Below are positions 14,860-23,180 of a stretch of 38,142 nucleotides of DNA, in pieces. The DNA is from Chloroflexota bacterium (GTDB taxonomy: Bacteria > Chloroflexota > UBA11872 > UBA12225). The translations under genes and the position numbers were made by a program. The DNA lies in NCBI GenBank assembly GCA_016199265.1, contig JACQGX010000330.1, forward strand, positions 1 through 38,142, read 5' to 3'. Under the pieces are notes generated by a model, which ran no database searches, was not told where the DNA came from, and was given only the letters and a program-made list of their open reading frames with translations. Position 1 is the first letter of the stretch; each line of letters opens with the position of its first letter.

Positions 14860-16299
14860 GTGATCGCACGTAGGCCGGCGTGGCTGTGGCCGCTTGTTTC
14901 CGTCGCTTTGCTCGTCGGTCTGGCCTGGCTTGCGATCACAGACGACGCGCGCGTCTGGCCGGTGCGGAACACGGCAGAGTATCACGTGTTGCGCTGGTGG
15001 TGGGACCGGTTCGGCGAGCCACTGCGCGGTGAACCGGGCGCGCTGCGCGGGATCGTGCGTGACGCGCAGGGCCGGTCGCTTGCCGGCGCGCACGTGCTGG
15101 TGGCGCGCTGGGATGGCACGTCGTACAGCGCGGTGACCGCCGTCGACGGGAGCTATCGCATCGGCGGCGTTCCCGCCGGCTCGTACGTACCGGTCGCCGG
15201 TGCATCCGGCCATGCCGGCGTCGCGCTGGGCCGCTGGTGGCCACCCTGGCTTCGCGTCGAGATCGCCGCCGGGAAGGACACGGTTGTCGACGCCGTGCTT
15301 CCGGTGGCAGCACCGCCGGTTGCCGGATCGAGCGCCACGACCGGCGTAAGTGCGGCCACGACACTCCGGTGCGAGAGCCCGCTGGCGAGCGAGGCGACGC
15401 GGCGCACGATCACGTTTGAGCACGGCCGGGGCCGGTGGCAGCAGGCCTGGTACTACGTACCGATCGACACCGGCGCGTCCTCCGCCGCACGCGCCGACGC
15501 ATCCGGCGCTCCACCAACCAGTTCAGGTGCATACTTCCCGGTGCTGCTGACGGTGTACCCCGGGCCGGCCGACCAATGGGAGTGCGTGAGCGTACCATTG
15601 GCGGCGGCGGGCTATGCCGTATTGGCGGTTGGACCGGACTACAGCTTCGCGTTGGAACGTGACGTAGACGACCTACAAGGGCTGGTAGCGTACGTCCGCG
15701 CCGGAGGATTGGGGTATCTGGGCGCCGATGGCAGCCGTATCGGCGTGCTGGCGGGTAGTTACAGCAGTCTGCACGTCCAGCGGCTACTGCAACGCGATCG
15801 GGAGTACGCGGCAGCGCTGCTGCTCGGCCCGATCGCCGACCTGTTCGACATGCGCCGCCGCCTGGAGGACCGGACGTTCCTGCCACCGTTTGGCCTCGAC
15901 CAGGCGCTGGTGGCGCTGGGGCTGCCCGACCGTCAGCCGCTGCGGTACTGGCGCTATTCGAGCGTGTACCACGTCCGTCGCGATCTGCCGCCGACGGACG
16001 TCATCCACAGCCGCAGCGACGACGTGGTGCCGTTCCAACAGGGCGAGCGGCTTGCGCGCGCGCTCGCCGCCGTCGGAGCGCCGTATGAGCTCCACATTCT
16101 CGAAGGCGCCGGCCACTACCTGCTCTCCGAGCGCGACGACGCCCTCAGGATCTACCGCTTGACGCTGGCATTTCTCGAAAAGCACCTATCCAGCCCCCTC
16201 ATCCCCCAACCCCTTCTCCCACCTGGGGAGAAGGGGAGCAAGCAGCTCCCCGACGACCGTTCCCCCTCTCCCACCAGGGGAGAGGGGACTAGGGGGTGA
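14860..16299 (+). CDS. Membrane-anchored alpha/beta hydrolase with carboxypeptidase-regulatory-like domain
   Basis: About 479 residues. A single N-terminal membrane anchor (RRPAWLWPLVSVALLVGLAW, residues 4-26) puts the protein outside the cytoplasm. A carboxypeptidase-regulatory-like beta domain follows at about 60-150 (GIVRDAQGRSLAGAHVLVAR, DGSYRIGGVPAGSY). The C-terminal half is an alpha/beta hydrolase of the prolyl-oligopeptidase or esterase type: nucleophile Ser in VLAGSYSS, Asp in SRSDDVVPF and His in EGAGHYLL. GTG 14860 is chosen because it lies directly before the anchor; the frame is open further up without a ribosome site. The last 35 residues are encoded by CCCTCTCCC-type palindromes and so are probably an acquired tail. 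The substrate is unknown. It is followed by a sulfatase 128 bp downstream. Confidence 0.8.
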   Translation: MIARRPAWLWPLVSVALLVGLAWLAITDDARVWPVRNTAEYHVLRWWWDRFGEPLRGEPGALRGIVRDAQGRSLAGAHVLVARWDGTSYSAVTAVDGSYRIGGVPAGSYVPVAGASGHAGVALGRWWPPWLRVEIAAGKDTVVDAVLPVAAPPVAGSSATTGVSAATTLRCESPLASEATRRTITFEHGRGRWQQAWYYVPIDTGASSAARADASGAPPTSSGAYFPVLLTVYPGPADQWECVSVPLAAAGYAVLAVGPDYSFALERDVDDLQGLVAYVRAGGLGYLGADGSRIGVLAGSYSSLHVQRLLQRDREYAAALLLGPIADLFDMRRRLEDRTFLPPFGLDQALVALGLPDRQPLRYWRYSSVYHVRRDLPPTDVIHSRSDDVVPFQQGERLARALAAVGAPYELHILEGAGHYLLSERDDALRIYRLTLAFLEKHLSSPLIPQPLLPPGEKGSKQLPDDRSPSPTRGEGTRG

Positions 16300-16341
16300 G
16301 GGGGCATCGCGACGCCGGGGGTGAGGGGGCATCGCGACGCC
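16191..16341. repeat. Palindromic repeats and 25-bp tandem duplication
   Basis: Two CCCTTCTCCC/CCCTCTCCC-type hairpins (about 16203-16235 and 16261-16288) lie inside the end of the hydrolase gene. They are followed by an exact tandem duplication of a 25-bp unit that starts GGGGGTGAGGGGGCATCGCG (16292-16316 and 16317-16341). Confidence 0.75.
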
Positions 16342-16427
16342 GCTTGGCGCCGCGCCTCCCTGCACCGTAGACTGTCGCGGTCGGCGCTGCAGGAGTCGGA
16401 GACAGGCAAACACCAGAGGGAGGACGC

Positions 16428-17756
16428 ATGACGGGAGGAAGACGGCCGAACGTGCTGCTGATCTTTGCCGACCAGCAGCGGTGGGACACACTTGGCGTCA
16501 ACGGCAGTCCGATGGAGCTGATGCCGAATCTCGACCGGCTCGCGCGCGAGGGCACACGCTTTCTGCTGCCCATCACCAGCCAGCCGGTGTGCGCGCCGGC
16601 GCGGGCGTACTTGCTCACCGGCCAGTACGCTACCACGCACGGCGTGTGGCGCAACGGGCTGGGGCTGACGGGGCACGAGCGGACGCTGGCGTCGAGCTTC
16701 GGCGAAGCGGGATACCAGACGGGCTACATCGGCAAGTGGCACCTGGCGCCCAAGGAATGTGGCCCCGGGCCGGTGCCACCCGTGCACCGGGGTGGCTTCG
16801 CCGGCCTCTGGGAAGCCGCGAACGTCCTGGAATTCACGTCACAACCGTTCGAAACGGTGCTCTACGATGCGAACGACGACGAAATCCGGCCGCCCGGCTA
16901 CCGGGTCGACGCGATGACCGACCGGGCGATCGACTTCCTGCGCCGCGCCCGCCGCGAGCCCTTCTTCCTGATGATCTCGTACCTCGAGCCGCACCACCAG
17001 AACGACGTCGACCGGTACGTCGCGCCCGAGGGGTACGAGGCGCGCTACGCCAACCCGTTCGTCCCGCCGGATCTCCGCCCGCTGCCGGGCAACTGGGGAG
17101 CGCAGCTTCCGGGCTACTACGGCTGCATCAAGAGCCTCGACGAGAACGTCGGGCGCTTGCTGGCGACGCTCGAGGAGCAGGGGTTGGCCGAAGACACCAT
17201 CGTCGTCTACACCGCCGATCACGGCTGCCACTTCCGGACGCGCAACCAGGAATACAAGCGGAGCGCCCACGACAGCTCGCTGCGCGTCCCGCTCGTCATC
17301 TGGGGACCGGGCTTCAACCGGCGGCAGATCGTGCCCGAGCCCGTCGGGCTGGTGGACATCGCCCCCACGCTGCTCAAGGTGGCCGGTGTGGCTATTCCCG
17401 AGACGATGCAGGGCCGCTCGATGCTGCCGCTTATCGCGCGCGAGGCGCGCGAGTGGCCGGAAGAAGTGTTCGTCCAGATCAGCGAGTCGATGACCGGGCG
17501 GGCGCTCCGCACCGAACGCTGGACGTACTGCAGCATGTCGCCAGAGCGCGGCGCGCGCGCGGCCGGCAGCGACGTGTACGTCGAGTCCCACCTTTATGAC
17601 AACTTTGCCGACCCACACCAGCACGTGAACCTCGTGGGACGCAGCCAGTACAAGGACGTGGCGAATCACCTGAGAGAGCGGCTGCGCGCCCGCATCATCG
17701 CCGCCGGCGAGCCCGAGCCGGTAATCCGCGAGCTCGGCGTCAATGCGCCGCCGTGA
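16428..17756 (+). CDS. Sulfatase (formylglycine type)
   Basis: A 442-residue type I sulfatase that hydrolyses sulfate esters. The signature C-x-P-x-R is present as VCAPARAYLLTGQ with Cys55, the residue that a formylglycine-generating enzyme would oxidise. Metal-binding aspartates are seen in LLIFADQQRWD (about 15-20) and TADHGCH (about 264-267), and GYIGKWHLAPKE is the usual second signature. No signal peptide is visible, so it is either cytosolic or exported in another way. ATG 16428 follows AGGGAGGA at the right distance. No formylglycine-generating enzyme gene is in the window. It lies between the alpha/beta hydrolase and the 2-hydroxyacid dehydrogenase on the same strand, possibly as part of a set for breaking down sulfated compounds. 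Confidence 0.92.
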   Translation: MTGGRRPNVLLIFADQQRWDTLGVNGSPMELMPNLDRLAREGTRFLLPITSQPVCAPARAYLLTGQYATTHGVWRNGLGLTGHERTLASSFGEAGYQTGYIGKWHLAPKECGPGPVPPVHRGGFAGLWEAANVLEFTSQPFETVLYDANDDEIRPPGYRVDAMTDRAIDFLRRARREPFFLMISYLEPHHQNDVDRYVAPEGYEARYANPFVPPDLRPLPGNWGAQLPGYYGCIKSLDENVGRLLATLEEQGLAEDTIVVYTADHGCHFRTRNQEYKRSAHDSSLRVPLVIWGPGFNRRQIVPEPVGLVDIAPTLLKVAGVAIPETMQGRSMLPLIAREAREWPEEVFVQISESMTGRALRTERWTYCSMSPERGARAAGSDVYVESHLYDNFADPHQHVNLVGRSQYKDVANHLRERLRARIIAAGEPEPVIRELGVNAPP

Positions 17757-17800
17757 CGAAAGGGCGCGAGGGCGAGAGGGCAGGGCGGCGCCACTTCGTC

Positions 17801-17887
17801 CCCTCTCCCAAAGGGAGAGGGCTAGGGTGAGGGCAGCCGCTCCCTTTGGACGAAACGAAGGAAAGAGCCAGGGTGAGGGCAGCCGCG
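17801..17887. repeat. CCCTCTCCC-type palindrome and 17-bp direct repeat
   Basis: CCTCTCCCAAAGGGAGAGG forms a perfect hairpin at about 17802-17820. AGGGTGAGGGCAGCCGC then occurs twice, at about 17824 and 17871. The hairpin core is identical to the one at 32212-32232. The site lies between the sulfatase and the next gene and may end transcription. Confidence 0.7.
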
Positions 17888-18019
17888 GAATCGGGAAGGA
17901 CCGCAGGAGAGTAACAGGGTAAGATTGGCCGTCGCCACGACGGCAACACCGCTGCCCTTCGTATCGCCCCGCCCACTTGCCTCTACGCACCTACCGATCC
18001 CACTGCATAGGAGTCTCAC

Positions 18020-19078
18020 GTGCCACGCTTTGTGTTTGCTCGCAGTCCGCAGCTCGAACGGATTTGGCCGTTCGTCCACGATCGGCTCGTCGAACGTCTC
18101 GGTATGCTCGGCGAGGTCGAGGTCGTCAATCTCGGTCCGGAGGAAGTCTTGAGCGATCGCGTCAATCTGCGCGGCGTCGATGCCATCGCCAAGTTCGGCG
18201 GGCAGTTGACCGCGCGCTGCGTCGAGCAGGCGAATGCGCTCAAGGCGGTGGGGTGCAACACCGACAACACCGGTCGGGGCCTGCCGCTGGAAGCGCTGGC
18301 GAGCCGCGGTATTCCGCTGATCGACACGACGCGCGCCTGGGCACAGTCGGTCGCCGAGGTGGCGCTGTGTCTCGCGCTGGCGGCGCTACGGCGCGTTCCC
18401 CAGTGGCACGCCGACCTGGCCCGTGGCGAGCGTTCGTTCCGGTACGAAGCGCAGCAGTACTGCGACGCGACCGGGTTCGCCAATGGTGAGCTGGGCACCA
18501 AGCGCGTTGGTGTGATCGGTTTGGGGCAGATCGGCGGGCGGGTGGCTCGCTGGTGCGCTGCGCTCGGCGCCGACGCCGCCACCGGGCCGGACATCGCCGG
18601 ACAGGTGGTGGGCTACGATCCGTACCTGCCGGAGGGCGTCGCCGAGGCGTGGGGCGTGCGCCGCGTCGAGATCGACGAACTCGTCGACCAAAGCGAGGTC
18701 GTCTTCGTCACCGTCCCGCCGACTCCCTCGGCCAGGCACCTGCTCAACCGCGGGCGCATCTCCCGGCTGCGTCGGGGCGCGCTGGTCGTCATTGTCACGC
18801 GTGCGCACGCCGTCGACATGGCGGCACTCCGCGAGCGCATCGTCGCAGACGAGTTGTGCGGCGCGTTCGACGTCTACGACGTCGAGCCACTGCCGGTGGA
18901 CGATCCGTTGCGCGGGCGCGCCAACGTCGTCCACACACCCCACATCGCCGGCCGCACGCGCGACGCAAATCTCCGGAGCGCCGACCTGATCGCCGACGAC
19001 TTCGCCCGCATCCTACGCGGCGATCCCCCGCAGCACGCGCTCAGCCGCGCCGCGATTAGCGCCCGGACGGGAGAGTGA
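18020..19078 (+). CDS. D-2-hydroxyacid dehydrogenase family protein
   Basis: A 352-residue NAD-dependent enzyme of the D-isomer-specific 2-hydroxyacid dehydrogenase family. The nucleotide-binding motif is VGVIGLGQIGGRVA (about 163-176). Later family positions are VTRAHAVDMAAL (about 259), DVYDVEPLPVDDPL (Glu in the catalytic set) and VVHTPHIAGRTRD (catalytic His). The usual catalytic Arg of the (N/S)-x-(A/S)-R-G segment appears as VTRAHAVD, so the Arg is kept but the following Gly is not. An insertion of about 10 residues after the first Rossmann helix (GADAATGPDIAGQ) is unusual. Start GTG 18020 follows TAGGAG. The stop codon lies in the left arm of a terminator hairpin. The substrate cannot be told from sequence. 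Confidence 0.87.
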   Translation: MPRFVFARSPQLERIWPFVHDRLVERLGMLGEVEVVNLGPEEVLSDRVNLRGVDAIAKFGGQLTARCVEQANALKAVGCNTDNTGRGLPLEALASRGIPLIDTTRAWAQSVAEVALCLALAALRRVPQWHADLARGERSFRYEAQQYCDATGFANGELGTKRVGVIGLGQIGGRVARWCAALGADAATGPDIAGQVVGYDPYLPEGVAEAWGVRRVEIDELVDQSEVVFVTVPPTPSARHLLNRGRISRLRRGALVVIVTRAHAVDMAALRERIVADELCGAFDVYDVEPLPVDDPLRGRANVVHTPHIAGRTRDANLRSADLIADDFARILRGDPPQHALSRAAISARTGE

Positions 19079-19105
19079 GGCGCAGCCGACATAGCGGCTG
19101 CGCCT
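19078..19105. terminator. Terminator hairpin between convergent genes
   Basis: AGGCGCAGCCG (19078-19088) pairs exactly with 19095-19105 around ACATAG. It starts at the last base of the dehydrogenase stop and faces the VOC gene from the other strand, so it could serve both directions. Confidence 0.7.
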
Positions 19106-19140
19106 CCTCGTGCGTCGGTTGCCTTTACCGACTTGGCCGA

Positions 19141-19542
19141 TTACGGCGCCGCGTTCGGGTCGCGCTCCCAGATACCAATCATGTTGCCCTCTGGATCGAC
19201 GGCGATTGCGCCGCGTCCCATGCCCGGAACGGTGAACTCGTGGAGGACGGTACCCCCATTCGCCTGGATCTTCTCGGCGTACGTCTTGACCGACTCGACG
19301 GAAACGTAGTTCGTCGGGCGGGCGCCCTCGTTCTCGCCTGGGAAGATCGCCACGTCCACGCCCTCGTCGTCACCGGTGGTCGACGCCATCTTGTACGTGT
19401 CCATCCCTGGAGCGCTGCCGAATTGCCAGCCGAAGACGCCGCTGTAGAACGCCACCAGCTTGTCTGCGTCCGTGGCTGGGATCTCGTAGTGCACGATGGT
19501 GTACGTCGCCGTGTCCGGCTTCGCGGGTGTCTCGATTGCCAT
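19141..19542 (-). CDS. VOC (glyoxalase/bleomycin-resistance fold) protein
   Basis: A 133-residue single-domain member of the vicinal oxygen chelate superfamily, containing two beta-alpha-beta-beta-beta units: IVHYEIPATDADKLVAFYSG with VFGWQF at the start of the first and a second built around NYVSVESVKTYAEKIQANGG. His in VHYEIP and Glu in DPEGNMIGIWE are typical metal-site or terminal positions. Such proteins range from dioxygenases and glyoxalases to binding proteins; this group (YxGVFGWQF, GGTVLHEFTVPGMGRGAIAV) is of unknown substrate. The start ATG at 19542 has AAGGAG upstream; the frame extends further upstream to 19662 but with no ribosome site and an arginine-rich translation. It is convergent with the dehydrogenase and divergent from the next sulfatase-family gene. 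Confidence 0.9.
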   Translation of the reverse strand: MAIETPAKPDTATYTIVHYEIPATDADKLVAFYSGVFGWQFGSAPGMDTYKMASTTGDDEGVDVAIFPGENEGARPTNYVSVESVKTYAEKIQANGGTVLHEFTVPGMGRGAIAVDPEGNMIGIWERDPNAAP

Positions 19543-19637
19543 CTGCTGTTCTCCTTGCCGGCGCCGTCTTTCGTGTCTTACCGGCACCGCACTGATTCGA
19601 ACGGGTGTACCAATCCAAAGTTGCGCGGATCGCGTCT

Positions 19638-19665
19638 TTGCGTGTACACGTAGCGCAGGCATAAT
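19638..19665 (+). promoter_or_regulatory. Possible sigma-70 promoter for the sulfatase-like / binding-protein operon
   Basis: TTGCGT at 19638-19643 and CATAAT at 19660-19665 are separated by 16 bp, about 105 bp before the GTG at 19772. This is the only promoter-like pair I see in the gap on the plus strand. Confidence 0.35.
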
Positions 19666-19771
19666 GCAAGTGCCTATTGCTCCAGCGCCCGAGCGACAGA
19701 TTCACAGGTCACGCAGGCGAGGCGGGCGCAAAGAAGCGTGAACAGAAGCGTGAAAGGGGAGTTAAAGGGAC

Positions 19772-21496
19772 GTGAACGTCATCATCATCATGAACGATTC
19801 GCTGCGGCGCGACCACGTCGCGGCGTACGGGATGCCGGCGCCGTGGAAACGGCTTGGCCGGCCGGAAGGGGAGCCGTTTGTTCAGACGCCGAGCCTCGAC
19901 CGTCTGGCGAAGCAGTCTGCCGTGTTCGAGCGGTTCTACGTGTCGTCGTATCCCACGATTCCCTGCCGGACGGACATCTTCACCGGGCGCTACAGCTTCC
20001 CGCACCGGCCGTGGCAGCCGCTCGAACCGGGCGACGTCGTGCTCTCCGAGCTCGTCCGCCAGGCGGGCTACCTGCCCGTGCTCTTCTTCGATACGCCGCC
20101 GCTGGCTAACGACAACGCCAACTTCACGCGCGGCTTTGCCGGCTGGCAGTGGCTGCGCGGCCAGCACGCCGACCGCTACAACGTCGATCCGATCGATCCG
20201 CCGCTCCCGGCTGCACCATACAAGCTCAAGGGCACGCCGCAGACCAAGCTCTATCTGCGCAACGCGGCCGAGCGCGTCTACGAGCGCGACTGGATGTGCG
20301 CCCGGACGCTCTCGGCGGCGATGGATTGGCTCGAGCGCAACCGCGAGCGCGGCCGCCCCGGCGGGCCGCCCGGTTTCGTGCTCTACGTCGACATGTGGGA
20401 CCCGCACGAGCCGTTCGACGCGCCGTCGTTTGACCTCGAGCGCTACGCCGACCCGTCTTTCTCGGGTGACCAGATTATCTACCCCCAGTATGGCCGTCCG
20501 AGCTACTTCCCGCCAGAGGAGCACAACCACGTCCGCGCGCTCTATGCGGCGCTCGTCGCGCTGGCCGATCGCTGGCTCGGACACCTGCTCGACAAGCTCG
20601 ACGTCGTCGGCTTGTCCGACAACACGCTGGTAATCCATTTGACCGACCACGGCCATCTGTTCGGCGAGCACGATCTGCAGGGCAAGCCCGGCGGTCCCTT
20701 GGGCACGCTCTATGAGCCGACGCTGCGAATTCCATTGATGATCCGCCACCCCGCCGGCATCGGCGCGGGCCAGCGCGTTTCGGGGCTGGCGCAGCACGTC
20801 GACCTGCTGCCGACGTTGCTCGAGTTCCTTGGCGTTCCCGCGCCCGCAGGGACCGACGGGCATTCGCTCTGGCCGCTGGTCCGCGGCGAGCAGGAGCGCA
20901 TCCGCGACCATGCCTTCTCCGGTCGCTACCCCAACGCGCTGGCGCACAGCCGCGAGGAGGCGAGGCGTGTCGCCGTCTTCGACGGCGCGGCCGGCGTCGA
21001 GACCGGCTCGCGGTTGGTCGAGCCGCTCACCGTCACGACCGAAGAGTGGGCGCTGATCTGCCAGCCGCGCGGGCGTGCCTCCGAGCTCTACGATTTGCGC
21101 ACCGATCCACATCAGGAGCGCGACGTCCTGCGTGACAATCCCGATGTCGCACGGGAGCTGCACAGCGCGCTGATCCGCTTCCTCGAGGGGACTGGCGCCT
21201 CGGCGGCGCGGATCGCCCCGTTCCGCGTCGACGTGACGCGAGGCGACGCCGAGCCTGAGCCTCCGGCGCTCGCCGCCGACACGCCGCTCTACGCCGGTGA
21301 GGACGAGCGCGGTACGATCTTCGCGTTCCGCGCCGAGGCGCAGGCTCGCGCATCCCTGCGGACGCGCGACGGCGAGCCACTGTCCCCTATCCACCAAGTC
21401 ACCGCCGGTGAGCTTCTGCGCGCTAATCCCAAAGCGCTCCTGCACACGCCGACACAGTACTATTGGCTCGACGATCTTCTGGAGGGCAAGCAGTAA
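19772..21496 (+). CDS. Sulfatase-fold hydrolase with Thr at the nucleophile position
   Basis: A 574-residue member of the alkaline phosphatase/sulfatase superfamily. IIIMNDSLRRDHVAAYG at the N-terminus and HLTDHGHLFGEHDLQGK at about 289 carry the metal ligands. The sulfatase signature (C/S)-x-P-x-R is replaced by T62-I-P-C-R66 (SSYPTIPCRTDIFTG). Formylglycine cannot form from Thr, so the chemistry should follow the Thr-nucleophile branches of the superfamily (phosphodiesterases, phosphonate hydrolases) or the enzyme is altered. A C-terminal extension of about 130 residues (GIFAFRAEAQARASLRTRDG-like region near 520) goes beyond the usual sulfatase end. Start GTG 19772 follows AAAGGGA. Its TAA stop overlaps the ATG of the next gene (TAATG), so it is translationally coupled to a solute-binding lipoprotein. 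Confidence 0.87.
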   Translation: MNVIIIMNDSLRRDHVAAYGMPAPWKRLGRPEGEPFVQTPSLDRLAKQSAVFERFYVSSYPTIPCRTDIFTGRYSFPHRPWQPLEPGDVVLSELVRQAGYLPVLFFDTPPLANDNANFTRGFAGWQWLRGQHADRYNVDPIDPPLPAAPYKLKGTPQTKLYLRNAAERVYERDWMCARTLSAAMDWLERNRERGRPGGPPGFVLYVDMWDPHEPFDAPSFDLERYADPSFSGDQIIYPQYGRPSYFPPEEHNHVRALYAALVALADRWLGHLLDKLDVVGLSDNTLVIHLTDHGHLFGEHDLQGKPGGPLGTLYEPTLRIPLMIRHPAGIGAGQRVSGLAQHVDLLPTLLEFLGVPAPAGTDGHSLWPLVRGEQERIRDHAFSGRYPNALAHSREEARRVAVFDGAAGVETGSRLVEPLTVTTEEWALICQPRGRASELYDLRTDPHQERDVLRDNPDVARELHSALIRFLEGTGASAARIAPFRVDVTRGDAEPEPPALAADTPLYAGEDERGTIFAFRAEAQARASLRTRDGEPLSPIHQVTAGELLRANPKALLHTPTQYYWLDDLLEGKQ

Positions 21497-22887
21497 TGCA
21501 ACTGGGAGTGGCAGCTTCCGTGGGTTCTGTAAGGCTTCTGGCACGAACGCGCCGGGCGTTGGCGTTGGCGTCCGGACGAGCGCTCGTCGGCGTGGCAGGC
21601 ATCGCCACACTTGGTGCCTGTGAAGTGACCGGCGGTCAGTCGGGCGATACTGCAAAGCCGGGACGCTTCAAGACCGGCATTACGCTGAACATGATGCAGT
21701 ATGGTACGCAGCCCGAGGGCGAGAGCAAGCTGCAGGTGCTCAAGATGTTCGAGGAGAAGTACCCGGGCATCAAGACGAGCTTGGATAACACCGGTGGCAG
21801 CGGGTACGCCGACAAGCTGCAGGCGATGACGGCCGCCGGAACGCCGCCGGACGCCTTCTGGTTCAACCCCTCGCTGTATCTCGTTTACGTGCGCCGCGGC
21901 TTCTTCCTCGATCTCAGTCCGGTGATCAGGCGCGACAAGTACGACCTCTCGGACTTTGCCGAGAAATCCCTCCAGCAGTACAACTGGGAGGGCAAGCAGT
22001 GGGCGATGCCCAAGGACTTTCCCACGCGAGGCATGTTCTTTGACGTCTCCGTGTTCGACCAATCCGGGGTGGCGCATCCCCCGACCAACTACTCCGACCA
22101 GTCGTGGACGTGGGACCGGTTCCTCGAAGCGGCGCAAAAGCTCAGCCGCGAGCGGGGCGGCGTGACCCACTTCGGTCTGCAGAGTGGCACGGGCTTCCGG
22201 CAGTGGACGCCGTGGGTGCACGGCAACGGCGGCGAGTTCGTCAACAAAGACTGCATCGAGTGCCTCCTTCACGAAGCGCCCGCGATCGAGGCGCTGCAGT
22301 TCCTCCAGGACCTGCGTGTCAAGCATCGCATCTGGGCGCTTCGGGCCGATACGCAGCAGGGGGCGACGTTTCCGCTGGGCCGCGTCGGCATCACCGAGTC
22401 GGCGCCGCCCGGTGTGGGCACGCTCCGTCGCGAGATCCAAGGATTCGTCTGGGACGCGACGCACGTGCCGCGCGGCAAGAACGGCAAGTACGCCGCCAGC
22501 GGCGGCGGCACCGGCCAGAGTGTCGCCGGCGGCACGAAGTACCCGGACGAAGCGTGGGAGCTGCTCAAGCACCTGCTCAATCCGGAAGCGCTGCACATCG
22601 AGATCGTCAAAGATCAGCTCAATATGCCGGCGCGGAAGTCGCTCGCCAACAGCAAGGAGTACCTCAACTCCGGCCTGCCGCCGAGGAATCTCAAGGTGTT
22701 CGTTGACGGCCTGCCGTATCTGCGGCCGGACCCGCAGACGACCAACTGGGACGAAATCAGTCGGGCGCTCGATCAAGAAATGAGGCCGCTGTGGTCGGGC
22801 GAGAAGAGCCCGCGCGAAGTCGCCATGGCGGTCAAGCGTGTCGTCGATCCCCTCCTCAAGCAGGCTGAAGCGAAGCGGCGGCTGTGA
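21496..22887 (+). CDS. Extracellular solute-binding lipoprotein, family 1
   Basis: A 463-residue binding protein of ABC sugar-type importers. The signal peptide (RTRRALALASGRALVGVAGI) ends in the lipobox TLGAC with Cys42, so the protein is membrane-tethered outside the cell. Family features are LKMFEEKYPGIKTSLDNTGG, AAGTPPDAFWFNPS, WAMPKDFPTRGMFFDVSVFD and GGTGQSVAGGTKYPDEAWEL. ATG 21496 overlaps the preceding stop (TAATG) and is preceded by GGAGGG inside the upstream gene. No permease or ATPase gene follows, which is unusual; the transporter parts must be encoded elsewhere. The link to the sulfatase-like gene suggests that the ligand is the product or substrate of that enzyme. Confidence 0.9.
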   Translation: MQLGVAASVGSVRLLARTRRALALASGRALVGVAGIATLGACEVTGGQSGDTAKPGRFKTGITLNMMQYGTQPEGESKLQVLKMFEEKYPGIKTSLDNTGGSGYADKLQAMTAAGTPPDAFWFNPSLYLVYVRRGFFLDLSPVIRRDKYDLSDFAEKSLQQYNWEGKQWAMPKDFPTRGMFFDVSVFDQSGVAHPPTNYSDQSWTWDRFLEAAQKLSRERGGVTHFGLQSGTGFRQWTPWVHGNGGEFVNKDCIECLLHEAPAIEALQFLQDLRVKHRIWALRADTQQGATFPLGRVGITESAPPGVGTLRREIQGFVWDATHVPRGKNGKYAASGGGTGQSVAGGTKYPDEAWELLKHLLNPEALHIEIVKDQLNMPARKSLANSKEYLNSGLPPRNLKVFVDGLPYLRPDPQTTNWDEISRALDQEMRPLWSGEKSPREVAMAVKRVVDPLLKQAEAKRRL

Positions 22888-23045
22888 CTTCGTGATTGGC
22901 AAGATTGGCCGGACCGCCTACGATCAAGAGGTCTACCGCGAGTCATCGCCGCAGGGGTATCGCGTTGTCCAGCGGCTGCGCCGTGGCAAGCGCATCACCC
23001 CGCAACTACTCCCCAACTTAGAAGTGTTCGGCAGACGATCTTCTC
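22886..23045 (+). pseudogene. Possible remnant of a Uma2/DUF820-type protein C-terminus
   Basis: Between the two binding-protein genes one frame reads RTAYDQEVYRESSPQGYRVV followed by RLRRGKRITPQLLPNLEVFG. This resembles the C-terminal part of Uma2-family (PD-(D/E)XK-like) proteins, where a YR-x-P-x-x-GY segment precedes a G-x-x-I-x-P-x-x-xPDL strand. There is no start codon or N-terminal domain, so it would be a leftover fragment. The match is by eye. Confidence 0.3.
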
Positions 23046-23096
23046 GGTCGGGTTCGCCAAGCGGCGCATCTGCCGCTACTATATGGTGGCTATGCT

Positions 23097-23123
23097 GGAC
23101 GGCGCCCGCCGCGCGCGCCGTCC
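23097..23123 (+). terminator. Hairpin before the second binding-protein gene
   Basis: GGACGGCGC at 23097-23105 pairs exactly with 23115-23123. It lies 58 bp before the next ATG and probably closes the preceding operon; no U tract follows. Confidence 0.45.
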
Positions 23124-23180
23124 AACGTATACGAGCCGGTCGACGTGCGTGAACCGCATGTCCCACGAAGGAAGGAAAGC

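Noticed and set aside
19709-21655. A 648-codon minus-strand open frame
   Set aside because: Antisense shadow of the sulfatase-fold gene.
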